Below, one piece after another: positions 33,892 through 42,310 of a stretch of 64,000 bases of DNA. The notes beneath the pieces were generated by a model. That model was not told where the DNA came from. It did no database searches and saw only the letters and a program-made list of their open reading frames with translations. A program made the translations under genes and the position numbers. Each line of letters opens with the position of its first letter. The first letter of the stretch is position 1. Origin of the DNA: Nodularia sphaerocarpa UHCC 0038 (GTDB lineage: Bacteria > Cyanobacteriota > Cyanobacteriia > Cyanobacteriales > Nostocaceae); NCBI RefSeq assembly GCF_022376295.1, contig NZ_CP060140.1, forward strand, positions 496,001-560,000. Direction: 5' to 3'.

Positions 33892-35238
33892 ATGGATTTT
33901 GCCCCAATAAAACAAGCACTAATCAACCTACCAGATAGTGCCAATGAACCAATAGTTTGTAGCGTATTTATCTCGGAGTTACTCAAAATATTGGGTTTTA
34001 ACTCAATGGAAACAGTGCCGTCGTTTACTACAGGTAATGGTAATAATGCTGTTGATTATGCTGTTCGCAAGAACTCTAACCAGGACATTTTCATAAAAAC
34101 TAAGTCACACCCTTATTTGTTACTAGAGGCCAAAGGAAGGAAAATCAACCTTTCCCCAAATACTGCACAATATAAGGGAACAGTCAAGCAACTCAAAAAT
34201 TATTTACTGGCTCCCAATTGTAAATCGGCTCAATGGGGAATTATCAGCAATGCCAACCATATCCAGTTATTTAGAAAACATGGCAAAGTCATCCATCCTG
34301 AGTTGCCCTGCGTGGAGATTACACCGGATAACCTAGAGAAAGTTATCTCGGTAATTAAGCAGAAAATAGATGCACCACAAAAAGCCTTGACTGTGGCAAT
34401 TTATAACAACAAGGGTGGAGTCGGTAAAACCACAACCACAGTTAACTTAGCAGCTACTTTGGCACTATTAGGAAAGCGAACCCTGATTCTTGACCTCGAC
34501 CCCAACCAACAAGACCTCACAAACTCACTAGGTCTGAAACCCAAAGCAGATAGTTTGTATTCGTGGTTGGTAAATAAGAATAGCCCATTACCTGATGGAT
34601 TAATTAGTCCATGTAAATTCTCCACAAAAAAAGGTGTGTCATGGCACTTTGACATCATTACTAGTGATAAAAAACTTCAACATTTGGAGGAAGAAAAGCT
34701 GCGTCAAATGATTACTCCTCTTAGACTGCGACAAGCGTTAGAAGCATTTAAATTGAAATACGACTATATTTTGATTGACTCTCCGCCCAACTGGAGATTT
34801 TTTAGCCAGAGTGCAGTTTGTGCAGCAGATGTGGTTTTGATTCCCACAAAGCACAACAGTATCTTTTCACTGGAAAATGCGGTGACAGTAATTAAACGTT
34901 TTGTCCCGGAAATTCAAAAACAGAGAAAAGATGGAGGTCCGATTGCTTTACCTATCTTTTTCAACGGTGAATCCATTACAGAAGCCGGAAGACGCACCGC
35001 AGAACAAGCTATAGATGAAATTATAGAAAAAAGTAAGAAGGATAAAGTTGATCCTATGGACTTAAAGCCATACTTTTACCCCAAGTCCAGGCCTGCAAAG
35101 CAAAACCTCGATGTTTTTGGCATACCGAGTTTCGCGCATATTGCAGGCGGTGCATTTACTCGTGTACCTGCGGCTTATCAACACAAAACAGCCCATGAGT
35201 ATTATGTGGCATTAGTGAAAGAATATTTTCTGCAATAA
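33892..35238 (+). CDS. Fusion of a PD-(D/E)XK nuclease-like (HsdR-N type) domain and a ParA ATPase
   Basis: 448 residues. Residues 1-165 look like the N-terminal nuclease domain of type I restriction subunits: VDYAV (Asp55), YLLLEAKGR (Glu79 and Lys81, the ExK pair), then YKGTVKQLKNYL (Gln100) and WGIISNANHIQLFRKHGK. Residues 166-448 are a ParA/MinD ATPase with deviant Walker A NNKGGVGKTTTTVNLA, LDLDPNQ, and Walker B YILIDSPPNW. ParA proteins move DNA or partner proteins on the nucleoid. The next gene, 19 bp downstream, encodes a ParB-like protein, so they form a two-gene module. The domain fusion is unusual; the function is unknown. Confidence 0.85.
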   Translation: MDFAPIKQALINLPDSANEPIVCSVFISELLKILGFNSMETVPSFTTGNGNNAVDYAVRKNSNQDIFIKTKSHPYLLLEAKGRKINLSPNTAQYKGTVKQLKNYLLAPNCKSAQWGIISNANHIQLFRKHGKVIHPELPCVEITPDNLEKVISVIKQKIDAPQKALTVAIYNNKGGVGKTTTTVNLAATLALLGKRTLILDLDPNQQDLTNSLGLKPKADSLYSWLVNKNSPLPDGLISPCKFSTKKGVSWHFDIITSDKKLQHLEEEKLRQMITPLRLRQALEAFKLKYDYILIDSPPNWRFFSQSAVCAADVVLIPTKHNSIFSLENAVTVIKRFVPEIQKQRKDGGPIALPIFFNGESITEAGRRTAEQAIDEIIEKSKKDKVDPMDLKPYFYPKSRPAKQNLDVFGIPSFAHIAGGAFTRVPAAYQHKTAHEYYVALVKEYFLQ

Positions 35239-35257
35239 TAATACAAGGTCTCAAGAG

Positions 35258-35986
35258 ATGAGCTTAAGTAATGTAGGAAATTTGATGTGCCTTTATAGGA
35301 GTGAAATCATCAACCCAGGTAAAGGCACAGATGCACCAGAATTTTTTATTAAAGCAGCTGCAAAACAATTGATGGCATCAGGTGGACGTAATTGGGTTCC
35401 GGTGATTGTGAAAGAAATTGCTGTAGACAAGTATGAAGTCATCGGTAACTCATTCGTTTACGCGATCGCGGAGGAAGCCGATTTAGAAAGAGTATGGTGC
35501 ATTGTCACAGATGCTAGTGAACAAACATTTAAGGTCACAAGAATTTTAAGTGGTGAGTCAATACCTAAAATTAATTTGTCAACTGCAACCAAAAATGAAA
35601 TTAAAGCAGCATTACAGTATTTGATTGAGAAACCTAACAGTGAATTAAAAACTGTGAAGCTAGCGATCGCTACCAATCGAATTAATGAAGCTGCACGTAA
35701 ATCGTGGAAAAACTTTGAGCAAATTCCAAAGCTGAGATGCGGCATCACTAAAGGAAAAAAGCTAGATGCGCTCAAGGAGGTATTTGATGTGATTCCTCAA
35801 CCAGAATCAGAAATCATTACACCAGAGGTTAGTAAACCAGAAATCATTACACCAAAGGTTATTAAACTTAAGAATTTGAACAGTTTGACAGTTCCTAAGC
35901 TTAAAGAGATGGCGAAAGAGCAGGGTTTTCCTGGATATAACAGGATGAGGAAATCAGAACTAATTGCTTTGTTAACAGCAGGTTAA
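35258..35986 (+). CDS. ParB-like domain protein with C-terminal Rho_N/SAP-like DNA-binding motif
   Basis: 242 residues. The N-terminal part (WVPVIVKEIAVDKYEVIGNSFVYAIAEEADLERVWCIV across about 46-87) has the pattern of ParB/sulfiredoxin-like domains, although the usual GERR box is degenerate (GNSF). A helical middle follows, then a short tandem repeat (KPEIITPKV / SEIITPEV) and a C-terminal SLTVPKLKEMAKEQGFPGY...KSELIALL motif typical of Rho N-terminal/SAP helix-extended folds that bind nucleic acid. Its closeness to the ParA-fusion gene suggests a partition-like partner. Confidence 0.7.
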   Translation: MSLSNVGNLMCLYRSEIINPGKGTDAPEFFIKAAAKQLMASGGRNWVPVIVKEIAVDKYEVIGNSFVYAIAEEADLERVWCIVTDASEQTFKVTRILSGESIPKINLSTATKNEIKAALQYLIEKPNSELKTVKLAIATNRINEAARKSWKNFEQIPKLRCGITKGKKLDALKEVFDVIPQPESEIITPEVSKPEIITPKVIKLKNLNSLTVPKLKEMAKEQGFPGYNRMRKSELIALLTAG

Positions 35987-36001
35987 TCTGAAAAATACCA
36001 A

Positions 36002-36991
36002 TCATTCTCTAGTAGATAAATCATCTAAAATTTGCTGAAATTCGGCTGTAGAAGGAATGGCGATCGCTCTTTTCAGCAGCATTTTCAGTACAGATGCCTC
36101 TTCTATGGTATTAATAACTGAAACAATGGAATCTGGTACTTCTCCAAACCGCGTTTCGAGAATGTCAATCACATTATCTCGACCCATTTGGATAACTCCT
36201 TGTTCAATCCCTTGTTCAATTCCTTGTTCAATTCCTTCTTGTTTTGCTAATCGTTCAATACTTGTTACGTACCGCATTCTACTAACCTCTTCGTAACTTC
36301 TCAATTCTGTTTGAAAACTCAGTGCTAATTCTTCTGGTAATAACATCACCCAGTCAATAAAGCGAAATAATTCCAGAACGTCTTCCCGACTGTAACCCCG
36401 TTGAAATAACTGTCTGACTAGGCTTAATTTCCACTGTAACCGACTTTCTGGATTTCCTTGCGTCGCTTTGGTCTTGAGATGCGCCATTACTATTATCCCA
36501 AAAGGGTTGGTAGTTTGTTCTAAACTTTCCCATGCTTGTTCATAGTCTAAAAGTTTGGCGATGGGAAACTCTAAACTTACCCGACATCCCCCTAATTGAT
36601 ACCTGTAGCTGGAAGGTCGCCAATTCGCCTGTTCATCTGCTAAAATAGCCAAGCTAATCACTGGCTTTTTGTGACGGTCAAACAAGCGGTAATTATAGGT
36701 ATACATCCGTTCAGGAAATTTGCTGTCATATTGACCTTGAACTTCTACATGAACTAATACCCAAGCTTCTTGACCGTCAAGTAACCAAACTTTTGCCACT
36801 TTATCGACCCAACGCCGACCAATTTCGGCATCAGGTTCTAGTTGTTGTAATTCTGTATCGAGAAATTCATAAGGGCGTGTCCAGTCGATAGCAGCTTCAG
36901 CTAGAGGAAAAAAGAATTCTAGAAATCTGGGAAAGTATAACTCAATAACTTCTTTCCAGGGACTATCGTAATCGGTATATTGTTCTGTCAT
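36002..36991 (-). CDS. Rpn-like / PD-(D/E)XK-fold cyanobacterial family protein
   Basis: 329 residues. The N-terminus (DYDSPWKEVIELYFPRFLEFFFP) and WVLVHVEVQGQYDSKFPERMYTYNYRLFDRH, with an E-x-Q in place of ExK, match the large family of Rpn/transposase-associated nuclease-fold proteins abundant in Nostoc. A C-terminal EGIEQGIEQGIEQG run is encoded by exact 12-bp tandem repeats near 36200-36240 and links to a helical tail. Recombination-promoting nucleases (Rpn) are related; activity here is not known. It is convergent with the ParB-like gene, with only 15 bp between the stops. Confidence 0.75.
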   Translation of the reverse strand: MTEQYTDYDSPWKEVIELYFPRFLEFFFPLAEAAIDWTRPYEFLDTELQQLEPDAEIGRRWVDKVAKVWLLDGQEAWVLVHVEVQGQYDSKFPERMYTYNYRLFDRHKKPVISLAILADEQANWRPSSYRYQLGGCRVSLEFPIAKLLDYEQAWESLEQTTNPFGIIVMAHLKTKATQGNPESRLQWKLSLVRQLFQRGYSREDVLELFRFIDWVMLLPEELALSFQTELRSYEEVSRMRYVTSIERLAKQEGIEQGIEQGIEQGVIQMGRDNVIDILETRFGEVPDSIVSVINTIEEASVLKMLLKRAIAIPSTAEFQQILDDLSTRE

Positions 36992-37094
36992 GATCTAAGG
37001 AATAAACGAACCACACCAGACGCAGAGTACACAGATTTATGAGAGTTTGAGAGGTTTTTTGTGTTAGGTGGTTGAGTGTTTTTTTCTTTGGAAG

Positions 37095-37202
37095 TCTAAT
37101 TTATTATTAGCCCTGGCGACTAGAAGTCGCGGCTATACAGACCAAACCCGCCTGCGCGGGTTAAAAACCTTAATTCTTCATTAGTCCAGGTCGCTGGACT
37201 TT
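37095..37202. repeat. Dispersed repeat, family C copy 2
   Basis: AGTCTAATTTATTATTAGCC, CTGGCGACTAGAAGTCGCGG, the hairpin CCCGCCTGCGCGGG, and TTCATTAGTCCAGGTCGCTG. It has the same order and near-identical sequence as 30470-30600, including the flank before it. It lies downstream of the ureC stop. Confidence 0.75.
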
Positions 37203-37254
37203 GCTTGTGTAGCTGCGATTTTAAGGGTTCCCAGGGTTGTTGCTTTTGAAGTTT

Positions 37255-38961
37255 CTAAAACAAGAAATATCTTTGCGCCATTGGTAAAACGGTTGCGGGT
37301 TCACAAGTTAGCAGTTCACCATCAGCCCTGACTTGATAGGTTTCTGCATCTACTTCTATATGTGGTAAAGCATCATTTAGCTTCATATCTCGTTTAGTGA
37401 TTTGACGTGTCCCGGAAACGGCGACAACAGATTTTTTTAATCCCAACTGAGTGGGAATTTCCCTTTCTAAAGCTGCTTGGGAAACAAAGGTTAAAGATGT
37501 GGCGTGACGCGCCCCTGCAAAACTACCAAACATCGGTCGGCTATGCACAGGTTGGGGTGTGGGAATACTAGCATTAGCATCACCCATCTGTGACCAAGCA
37601 ATCATTCCTCCTTTAATGACTATTTCTGGTTTTACACCAAAAAACGCTGGTCGCCACAAACATAAATCTGCAAGTTTACCCGCTTCTACTGAACCTACAT
37701 ACTGGGCAATTCCGTGAGTAATTGCTGGATTAATTGTGTATTTAGCAACATATCGTTTAGCGCGATTATTATCTGCAAGTCCATCTCCTGCAAGGCTTCC
37801 GCGCTGCACCTTCATTTTATGGGATGTCTGCCAAGTGCGAATTATTACCTCACCAACTCGCCCCATTGCTTGGGAATCGGAAGCAATCATACTAAACGCG
37901 CCTAAGTCGTGCAAAATATCTTCCGCAGCGATGGTTTCCCGGCGAATGCGAGACTCAGCAAAAGCCACATCTTCGGGAATGCTGGAATCAAGGTGATGAC
38001 AGACCATCAACATATCTAGATGTTCTTCTAAGGTGTTGACGGTGTAAGGGCGTGTGGGATTAGTAGAAGATGGTAAAACGTTGGCTTGTCCGCAAACTTT
38101 AATAATATCTGGTGCGTGTCCCCCGCCTGCGCCTTCGGTATGGTAAGTATGGATAGCACGATGTTTGAAAGCTGCAATGGTATCTTCCACAAATCCGGCT
38201 TCATTGAGAGTATCAGTATGAATTGCCACTTGCACATCATATTCATCCGCAACACTCAGACAAGTATCAATAGTAGCGGGGGTAGTTCCCCAGTCTTCAT
38301 GTAGTTTTAACCCCATTGCACCTGCGGCTACTTGTTCTACAAGTCCCTGGGGTTGACTGGTGTTACCTTTACCCATAAATCCTAAGTTAACGGGGAAAGC
38401 ATCCGCAGCTTGTAACATCCGGTACATATTCCAGGGGCCAGGGGTGCAGGTGGTGGCGTTTGTTCCCGTAGCGGGTCCAGTACCACCACCAATCATGGTA
38501 GTAATCCCAGAGGCGATCGCCACTTCAATTTGCTGGGGACAAATAAAATGAATATGGCTATCAATACCGCCAGCAGTAAGAATCATTCCTTCCCCTGCTA
38601 AAGCTTCAGTTCCAGGTCCGATAATAATATCTATATTGTCTTGAATATAGGGATTTCCGGCTTTACCTATTTTGAAAATTTTGCCGTCTTTAATACCAAT
38701 ATCGGCTTTGACAACACCCCACCAATCGAGAATTAAGGCATTAGTAATGACTAAATCTACTGCGCCATCAGCGTTAGAAATGGGGGATTGTCCCATTCCG
38801 TCTCGGATGACTTTACCGCCACCAAATTTCACTTCGTCGCCGTAAGTGGTGAAGTCTTGTTCTACTTCGATAAATAATTCTGTGTCTGCTAATCGGATGC
38901 GATCGCCTACTGTGGGACCGTAGGTTTCTGCGTAGGCGCGGCGAGAGATTTTGTAAGGCAT
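37255..38961 (-). CDS. ureC: Urease subunit alpha
   Basis: The catalytic subunit of urease (nickel-dependent hydrolysis of urea to ammonia and carbamate). The 568 residues include GGIDSHIHF (Ni-binding histidines), GAMGLKLHEDWG (the carbamylated lysine), AIHTDTLNE, and the active-site flap MVCHHLD with its cysteine and histidines. ATG 38961 (MPYKISRRAYAETYGPT) is the conserved start. In the usual operon ureB precedes it by a few bases; here a 474-bp element with an opposite-strand gene separates them, so transcription from ureDAB must cross it, or ureC needs its own promoter. Confidence 0.98.
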   Translation of the reverse strand: MPYKISRRAYAETYGPTVGDRIRLADTELFIEVEQDFTTYGDEVKFGGGKVIRDGMGQSPISNADGAVDLVITNALILDWWGVVKADIGIKDGKIFKIGKAGNPYIQDNIDIIIGPGTEALAGEGMILTAGGIDSHIHFICPQQIEVAIASGITTMIGGGTGPATGTNATTCTPGPWNMYRMLQAADAFPVNLGFMGKGNTSQPQGLVEQVAAGAMGLKLHEDWGTTPATIDTCLSVADEYDVQVAIHTDTLNEAGFVEDTIAAFKHRAIHTYHTEGAGGGHAPDIIKVCGQANVLPSSTNPTRPYTVNTLEEHLDMLMVCHHLDSSIPEDVAFAESRIRRETIAAEDILHDLGAFSMIASDSQAMGRVGEVIIRTWQTSHKMKVQRGSLAGDGLADNNRAKRYVAKYTINPAITHGIAQYVGSVEAGKLADLCLWRPAFFGVKPEIVIKGGMIAWSQMGDANASIPTPQPVHSRPMFGSFAGARHATSLTFVSQAALEREIPTQLGLKKSVVAVSGTRQITKRDMKLNDALPHIEVDAETYQVRADGELLTCEPATVLPMAQRYFLF

Positions 38962-38970
38962 AATAAGAAT

Positions 38971-39444
38971 AAGATTTAAACGCAAAGGGGCGCAAAGGTA
39001 CGCGCAAAGGTACGCGGAGTATGGATGAGAATGATTTGAGTGGGGCTATAATTGGTTGTGGAATGCGGGTGCATACGGCGTTGGGTCCGGGTTTATTGGA
39101 GTCAGCTTATGAGGAGTGTTTGTGTTATGAGTTGAGGAAGAGGTTTAATGTCAGGAAGCAAGTTCCATTACCCCTTGTGTATGAAAAGGTGGAATTGGAT
39201 TGCAGTTATCGATTGGATTTAATAGTAGAAAATAAAGTAATCATCGAAGTCAAATCTGTAGAATCTCTCCAACCAATTCACTCAGTCCAACTCTTAACCT
39301 ATCTCAAACTCACTAATTGTAAACTCGGTCTCCTCCTCAACTTTAACGTCCTCCAACTCAAAGAAGGAATCAAACGCGTAGCTAACAACCTCTAACTCCG
39401 CGAACCTTTGCGCTTACCTCCGCGAACCTTTGCGTTTAAATCTT
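38971..39444. mobile_element. GxxExxY-bearing unit with about 48-bp terminal inverted repeats, inside the ure operon
   Basis: The left end (38971-39019) begins AAGATTTAAACGCAAAGG and ends GCGCAAAGGTACGCGGAG. The reverse complement of the right end (39397-39444) begins with the identical 18 bases and ends GCGCAAAGGTTCGCGGAG, one mismatch in 18. Between the two lies only the GxxExxY gene. The unit sits between ureC and ureB and its right end overlaps the last codons of ureB. No target duplication is obvious. I infer a small mobile or mobilised element; no transposase is encoded. Confidence 0.65.
39021..39395 (+). CDS. GxxExxY family protein (PD-(D/E)XK-like)
   Basis: 124 residues. GIIGCG-like AIIGCGMRVHTALGPGLLESAYEECL contains the GxxExxY signature (GLLESAY). 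The later YRLDLIVENKVIIEVKSVE gives D, E and K in the D-x(n)-E-x-K nuclease arrangement, and QLLTYLKLTNCKLGLLLNF closes the domain. The family is small, uncharacterised and scattered across bacteria, often as isolated genes. Here it is on the strand opposite to the urease genes and fills nearly the whole space between the two inverted repeats, with the start 2 bp inside the left repeat and the stop 2 bp before the right one. Confidence 0.9.
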   Translation: MDENDLSGAIIGCGMRVHTALGPGLLESAYEECLCYELRKRFNVRKQVPLPLVYEKVELDCSYRLDLIVENKVIIEVKSVESLQPIHSVQLLTYLKLTNCKLGLLLNFNVLQLKEGIKRVANNL

Positions 39445-39741
39445 CCCATTAACCTTCCCATTAAAACCATAAACTTCACGACTCCCCACCAAACCCACTA
39501 AACTAACCTCCTTCTCATCCCCCGGTTCAAACCTCACGGCTGTACCCGCAGGAATATCAAGACGCATTCCCCGCGCTTGTTCTCTATCAAAATTCAATGC
39601 TGCATTCACTTCATAAAAATGAAAATGGGAACCTACTTGAATTGGGCGATCGCCTGTATTTCCCACCAGTAACTTAATAACAGAACGACCAGCATTTAAC
39701 TCTATTTCACCATCTGGTGTAATAATTTCCCCTGGAATCAT
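39436..39741 (-). CDS. ureB: Urease subunit beta
   Basis: 101 residues beginning MIPGEIITPDGEIELNAGR, with VGSHFHFYEVN, GMRLDIPAGTAVRFEPGDEKEV and VYGFNGKVNG, all typical of UreB. It is 21 bp after ureA on the same strand. The final Lys-Ile codons and the TAA stop (AAGATTTAA) lie inside the terminal repeat of the GxxExxY unit, so the insertion defines the present C-terminus, although the length stays normal. Confidence 0.97.
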   Translation of the reverse strand: MIPGEIITPDGEIELNAGRSVIKLLVGNTGDRPIQVGSHFHFYEVNAALNFDREQARGMRLDIPAGTAVRFEPGDEKEVSLVGLVGSREVYGFNGKVNGKI

Positions 39742-39762
39742 AGTTTTACCTTTTTGTAATAA

Positions 39763-40065
39763 TTATCTAATCGGATTATGCACAGTTACCAACTTAGTTC
39801 CATCAGGAAAAGTTGCTTCCACCTGTACCTCATGCACCATTTCCGGGATACCCTCCATCACATCATCTCGTGATAACAGAGTAGTCCCATAACTCATCAA
39901 TTCTGCGACAGTTTGTCCATCTCTCGCGCCTTCCAAAATCGCCGCCGAAATATAGGCGATCGCCTCTGGATAATTCAACTTCAAACCCCTATTTTTACGC
40001 CTCTCAGCCACCAAAGCCGCCGTAAAAATCAATAACTTATCCTTTTCCTGCGGTGTCAATTGCAT
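39763..40065 (-). CDS. ureA: Urease subunit gamma
   Basis: 100 residues beginning MQLTPQEKDKLLIFTAALVAERR, with GLKLNYPEAIAYISAAILEGARDG, VPEMVHEVQVEATFPDGTKLVTVHNPI-type C-terminus; full length and diagnostic of UreA. It assembles with UreB and UreC. It is 36 bp after ureD. Confidence 0.98.
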   Translation of the reverse strand: MQLTPQEKDKLLIFTAALVAERRKNRGLKLNYPEAIAYISAAILEGARDGQTVAELMSYGTTLLSRDDVMEGIPEMVHEVQVEATFPDGTKLVTVHNPIR

Positions 40066-40101
40066 TCTTCTCTTCCTCTGTGTTCTCTGCGCCTCTGTGG
40101 T

Positions 40102-40935
40102 TCAAACCTGCCATACTCTGGGTACACAGCCACCACGATGTAAAAAATCCCCTCGCAGCAACTCCCAAACAACCGTAAACCAGTTTCTCACCTCAGAGGT
40201 AGAAGCACCACGATATCGACACAAAAATCCATTTTGTAATCGAGTCATACCAACTTCTCCAGAACCATCCCATAAACTCCTTGCTTTTGCCAAGAATTCA
40301 GCAGAAATATCACTTCCCACCCAAACCAGACTACCTGCTATTGGTTGTCCAGCCAAGCCGTGAGGACTGTGAAAAACTGCTTCGCTACCGGGTAAGTATT
40401 GGCGATCAATCCACAAGGGTACACCTGCTTGCCAAATTTCCGTATGCGATCGCCATTCGCCCTGTAAAAATTTTTCCCCTCTAGCAGTCCGACCAAATCG
40501 GGTAATTTCCCAGCCTAACCAACAGCCTCCTGGTGCTAATTCTACCCGTAAATCTTGGCGATAAATTGCCCCGTTAAAGACTATTGTTTCTTGGGGTAGC
40601 CATTCTAAACAAGCACCTGCATCAACTTGAATCTCAATATTTTGCCTAGCTTGTAGTCCGTTAGTCCCGTATATTTTACTGGCTGCGGCTGTAGTAATTA
40701 AAGCTTGTGCATTGGCTTGGAGATAAATATTAGAGGACAGGCGATCGCCTCCCACAACACCCCCAGCCGTGTGTAACATGACACTATGACAAATCTTTGC
40801 ACCCTCTGGATAAAAAGGCCGTTGTACCTTCAGGGGGGCTTGATTGTGACTGTAAATTAACTGGGTACTATTGAGGCGATCGGCATATACTAAATTCAGT
40901 TTGCCATGCCAACCTTCTGCGGGATTAGAAGTCAT
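40102..40935 (-). CDS. ureD: Urease accessory protein UreD
   Basis: 277 residues. It has the UreD signatures LVYADRLNSTQLIYSHNQAPLKVQRPFYPEG, HTAGGVVGGDRL, ITTAAASKIYGTNG, LEWLPQETIVFNGA and EITRFGRTARGE. It acts as a scaffold for nickel insertion with UreF and UreG, whose genes are not in this window. It is the first gene of ureDABC. The spacer to ureA includes a CTCTGCGCCTCTGTGG-type dispersed repeat, which also lies inside the 3' end of the gene region. Confidence 0.96.
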   Translation of the reverse strand: MTSNPAEGWHGKLNLVYADRLNSTQLIYSHNQAPLKVQRPFYPEGAKICHSVMLHTAGGVVGGDRLSSNIYLQANAQALITTAAASKIYGTNGLQARQNIEIQVDAGACLEWLPQETIVFNGAIYRQDLRVELAPGGCWLGWEITRFGRTARGEKFLQGEWRSHTEIWQAGVPLWIDRQYLPGSEAVFHSPHGLAGQPIAGSLVWVGSDISAEFLAKARSLWDGSGEVGMTRLQNGFLCRYRGASTSEVRNWFTVVWELLRGDFLHRGGCVPRVWQV

Positions 40936-41023
40936 GTATAATTAAACATTAAATCTCAAGAATAATACCTCAGAACTTCAACCCTTACACCTTCAGCACT
41001 GAGTTGGGACAATTTCACAAATT

Positions 41024-42310
41024 TTAATTCTGCTTTTGTGCCAAAATCACATAATCATCTAATGTATAGTTAGACTCATACTTCTGAGAAAAATATTTTT
41101 GGATAATAGGAGTCATATACAGTTGCTTCGGTAAATTTTCCCTAGCAAACCTAGTAAATTTACTAGCAGAATAGAATGAGCGAGAATTTGTAGATGTCAA
41201 ATATCTATACCAGACCAGCTTTAAACCTAAATCAGAAACAAATTGAATAACGATATTTTTTTCTTGTTCTACATCTTCATTTTGTTGAGAGTTATAAAAT
41301 TTAAATAATTTCTTATCCTGTATCACTAGCAGAACATAACCTTGAGGATTTAAACTTTTAGTAATGATTTCTTGATAAATACTATTAACTTGTACTCTTT
41401 TATTCTTTTCTGCAAAGAAACAATGTGAAATAATGATGAAGTCAAAAAAATCATCAGGTAAATTAGCAGCTTGATAATTCCAAGTAAAGATGTTAGCAGT
41501 CACCAAGCGAAAGTAAGCATTGATTGGGGTTATCTGCGACTCAATATATCTTCGCCAAAACTGAAGTCCTCTAAATTGGAAAGCATCTTGCTGTTCTAAA
41601 GAGTAATAGGATATATGGATTGGGGGATTAAAAAAGTTAAGACCACTTTTAAGAAATAAAGCTAACCCATAAGCAACTGTTCCTGGACCTGATCCAATAT
41701 CAAGAATTTTTACCTGCGTCGGTAGTAATCCATCCTGATAAATCAGAAACCAAGCTAAATATAGACAATATACATTTTCTAAAAAATACTTCATAAAATA
41801 GACATGAGGAGTCAAACTAAAACTGTAGTTTGGGTCTTGTCCAATTTTTAAGTTATGAATATCTTCTAAAGCATCTTCTAGTTTAATGGCTAACTGTTGT
41901 TCAGAAAATTTACTAAACTCTGCTTGTAGGTATTCAACCAGACTCGCTTCCAACCCATCAAATATTTCTTGATCAATCCCAGTCACTTGTAGTTTATATT
42001 TATCATGCTGGACTAAATTAAAAGTTTCATAGATAAATTTAATAAATTTTTCATCTGCCGCTAATGTGATATTATCTGTTTTATTAGGCGCGGATGTTAT
42101 TTGTTTAGTTAAATTATCTATCTCACGTTTATAATCTTGAGAATAACGATCAAGTTGTAACTTATCCCTAAATAATTTCTCTATCCAGGAAAAACTTGCA
42201 CCTGATTTTTGAATAGCTTGCAATAATTGCACTGCTTTTTTCGTGTCACCACGTTTCAAAGCCGAGTTAAATTGCTGACTACGCCACCAATTAGCAATGG
42301 TATTACTCAT
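41024..42310 (-). CDS. Class I SAM-dependent methyltransferase-like protein
   Basis: About 428 residues. The N-terminal 180 residues are helical and not recognised. A Rossmann methyltransferase core follows: motif I VKILDIGSGPGTVAYGLALF, then YYSLEQQD, ANIFTWNYQ and DFIIISHCFF. The general shape recalls Rsm22-type ribosome-associated methyltransferases, but I cannot confirm that. The ATG at 42310 overlaps the stop of the upstream radical SAM gene (ATGAGTAA), so translation is coupled and the two proteins probably act together. Confidence 0.72.
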   Translation of the reverse strand: MSNTIANWWRSQQFNSALKRGDTKKAVQLLQAIQKSGASFSWIEKLFRDKLQLDRYSQDYKREIDNLTKQITSAPNKTDNITLAADEKFIKFIYETFNLVQHDKYKLQVTGIDQEIFDGLEASLVEYLQAEFSKFSEQQLAIKLEDALEDIHNLKIGQDPNYSFSLTPHVYFMKYFLENVYCLYLAWFLIYQDGLLPTQVKILDIGSGPGTVAYGLALFLKSGLNFFNPPIHISYYSLEQQDAFQFRGLQFWRRYIESQITPINAYFRLVTANIFTWNYQAANLPDDFFDFIIISHCFFAEKNKRVQVNSIYQEIITKSLNPQGYVLLVIQDKKLFKFYNSQQNEDVEQEKNIVIQFVSDLGLKLVWYRYLTSTNSRSFYSASKFTRFARENLPKQLYMTPIIQKYFSQKYESNYTLDDYVILAQKQN

